A stretch of DNA of 6,892 nt from Comamonadaceae bacterium (GTDB taxonomy: Bacteria > Pseudomonadota > Gammaproteobacteria > Burkholderiales > Burkholderiaceae_C), in contig CANHXV010000110.1 in the NCBI GenBank assembly GCA_947464665.1, positions 1 to 6,892 on the forward strand. The letters are read 5' to 3'. Position numbers and translations under genes: made by a program. Positions 5,597 to 6,892 of this stretch are shown here, in pieces. The notes under the pieces were generated by a model. That model searched no databases. It was not told the DNA's origin and saw nothing but the letters and a program-made list of their open reading frames with translations. Each line of letters begins with the position of its first letter. Position 1 is the first letter of the stretch.

Positions 5597-6439
5597 TTAA
5601 CGCTGCCTTGGGTCTAAGGCATCTCTTAAGCCGTCGCCAAAAAGATTGAAAGACAAGACCAATAAGAAAATGGAGAGTCCGGGCCAAATGGCCATCCAAG
5701 GTGCTTGTTCGATGAAATTTTTGGCAGTGTTCAGCATGCTGCCCCAACTGGGGGCCGGGGGTTGTTGGCCCAACCCTAAAAATGACAAGCTGGCTTCTGC
5801 AATGACTGCTGCTGCAATTGCCAGAGTGGCTTGAACCAACAAGGGCGGCAAGATGTTTGGAAGAATGTGAACCAATGCAATGCGCCATGGCGGATTGCCC
5901 ACCGAACGCGCTGCCTCTATGTAATCTTCGACTTTAATTTGAATCACTTGACCGCGCGTCAGTCTAACAAAGATGGGCGCCGCAGAAATGCCAATGGCTA
6001 CCATGGCATTGGTGAGGCTTGGGCCTAAAAATGCAGCCAATGCAATGGCCAAAATTAGAAAGGGACAAGCTAAAAATGCATCGGTGATGCGCGAGATGAT
6101 GGCATCGACAGCGCCACCCACAAAGCCAGCCAGAAGTCCAATAGGCACACCAATTAAAAGCGAGATACTGACAGAAATAACGCCGGCCATCAGAGAAGCT
6201 TGAGTACCCCAAATGACGCGTGACAAAACGTCACGGCCAATTTCATCGGTACCAAACCAATGCGCAGCATTCGGTGCTTTTCGAATGGCGCCCCAGCTTG
6301 TGGCAATAGGATCTTGCGGAGAAATATAAGGCGCAAAAATAGCCATCAAGATGAAGCCAATGACCACAGCCAAACCGATCAAGGCGCTGGGTCTTCTTCG
6401 CAATCGAAGCCACGCGGTGTAAGACAGACTTTGGCTCAT
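5597..6439 (-). CDS. DppC/OppC-like ABC transporter permease
   Basis: This 280-residue inner-membrane protein is one of the two permeases of a peptide/nickel-type ABC importer. The short cytoplasmic OppC-type N-terminus leads into TM1 (about 18-37), then the family's periplasmic HWFGTDEIGRDVLSRVIWG (60-78). A further five or so hydrophobic segments follow (about 84-108, 122-140, 143-160, 195-222, 247-268). The EAA loop that contacts the ATPase is at 172-195 (DYIEAARSVG then HILPN), and the C-terminus has SFLGLG (219-224) and GDGLRDALDPR (268-278). Length is normal. Its ATG overlaps the TGA of the upstream permease (ATGA, 6439-6436), indicating translational coupling; AAGG lies 8 nt before the start. 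No ATPase or binding-protein gene follows, so those must lie upstream outside the window or elsewhere. Substrate could be peptides, but this family also carries other solutes. Confidence 0.95.
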   Translation of the reverse strand: MSQSLSYTAWLRLRRRPSALIGLAVVIGFILMAIFAPYISPQDPIATSWGAIRKAPNAAHWFGTDEIGRDVLSRVIWGTQASLMAGVISVSISLLIGVPIGLLAGFVGGAVDAIISRITDAFLACPFLILAIALAAFLGPSLTNAMVAIGISAAPIFVRLTRGQVIQIKVEDYIEAARSVGNPPWRIALVHILPNILPPLLVQATLAIAAAVIAEASLSFLGLGQQPPAPSWGSMLNTAKNFIEQAPWMAIWPGLSIFLLVLSFNLFGDGLRDALDPRQR

Positions 6440-6892
6440 CGACGCAGCCTTGGGTTGACCCAGAAGTAGGCCATGTCAGCCATCAAATTCAACATGATGT
6501 AGGTGGTTGCCGTGAACAAAACAACACCTTGAACCACCGCATAATCCCGATTGAAAACAGCGTCAAGAATGAGTTTGCCAAAACCAGGGATGGTAAAGAC
6601 TTGTTCAGTTAAGACGGCTCCCGACAAAAGAGTTCCGAATTCCAAAGCGCCTAAAGTAATGATGGGTGTTAAGGCATTTCGTAGCGCGTGTTTCAGAATG
6701 ACAGTTCGCTCGTCTAGCCCCTTGGCGCGTGCCGTGCGAACATAGTCAGACTGCATCACTTGCAGCATGGCACTGCGCGTGTGGCGCATGAGCACAGCAG
6801 CAATGGCATTGCCCAGAACAAATGCAGGCATGGCCATGCTTGCCAAATTGCCCATTAAGTCTTCTGTGGGGCTTACAAACCCAGATGCGGGC
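6436..6892 (-). CDS. DppB/OppB-like ABC transporter permease, C-terminal part (5' end outside window)
   Basis: The frame is open through the window edge (the first complete codon is at 6891-6889, reading PASGFVSPTEDLMGNL), so the internal ATG at 6855 is not the true start. The visible 151 residues are the C-terminal half of a DppB-type permease: LPA-type periplasmic segment, a membrane helix, LMRHTRSAMLQVMQSDYVRTAR, then the EAA-like loop ARAKGLDERTVILKHALRNA, and PIITLGALEFGTLLSGAVLTEQVFTIPGFG in the family's usual order. The end YFWVNPRLRR corresponds to the common 'DPR.R' tail. It pairs with the DppC-like protein to form the membrane channel, and the ATGA junction links their translation. 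Substrate unknown. Confidence 0.93.
   Translation of the reverse strand, partial: PASGFVSPTEDLMGNLASMAMPAFVLGNAIAAVLMRHTRSAMLQVMQSDYVRTARAKGLDERTVILKHALRNALTPIITLGALEFGTLLSGAVLTEQVFTIPGFGKLILDAVFNRDYAVVQGVVLFTATTYIMLNLMADMAYFWVNPRLRR

Noticed and set aside
5604..5619. GCCTT/AAGGC hairpin between the hydrolase and permease ends
   Set aside because: The stem has 5 pairs, lies within the permease coding end and lacks a T tract on either strand. The T6 run at 5588-5593 has no stem before it.
1..6892. CRISPR array, transposon, prophage, tRNA/rRNA or tandem repeats
   Set aside because: Read by eye on both strands; no repeated units, terminal inverted repeats, integrase or transposase frames, or tRNA-like cloverleaf were seen.

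Overview
The window looks like a tightly packed chromosomal segment of a betaproteobacterium, most likely order Burkholderiales and perhaps Comamonadaceae. The reasons are a Bug/TctC-type solute-binding protein, the C-terminus of a VC_2705-like sodium:solute symporter, a PobA very close to the Pseudomonas enzyme, and short gaps between genes. Base composition looks moderate by eye. Taxonomy is an inference; no rRNA or tRNA is present.

Layout from left to right: (1) The 3' end of a sodium:solute symporter gene (+) closes with a strong intrinsic terminator at 257-293. (2) A three-gene + strand cluster follows, with gaps of only 22-23 nt: a PaaI-type hotdog thioesterase, a secreted FKBP-type prolyl isomerase, and pobA (4-hydroxybenzoate 3-monooxygenase). 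(3) Convergent to it on the - strand is a two-gene unit transcribed from about 4520 leftward: an intradiol dioxygenase of the hydroxyquinol 1,2-dioxygenase type, then an exported Bug/TctC solute-binding protein. (4) A membrane-anchored alpha/beta hydrolase runs divergently (+) from a shared control region at about 4496-4652. (5) Convergent to the hydrolase, the 3' part of a peptide-type ABC transporter operon (-) holds a DppC-like permease and a truncated DppB-like permease, joined by an ATGA start/stop overlap.

Functional reading: the centre of the window is about aromatic compound use. PobA turns 4-hydroxybenzoate into protocatechuate. The thioesterase could release a free acid from an acyl-CoA, and the dioxygenase probably opens the ring of hydroxyquinol or a related catechol. 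The Bug protein probably binds a carboxylated compound in the periplasm, but no TctA/TctB membrane partners are in the window. Maleylacetate reductase, a hydroxyquinol-forming monooxygenase, protocatechuate dioxygenases and a PobR-type regulator are also absent, so the pathways are incomplete here. I found no mobile element, CRISPR array, RNA gene or clearly new system. The most interesting points are the dioxygenase/binding-protein pair, the odd three-gene partnership around pobA, and the divergent control region that overlaps a doubtful N-terminal extension of the hydrolase.
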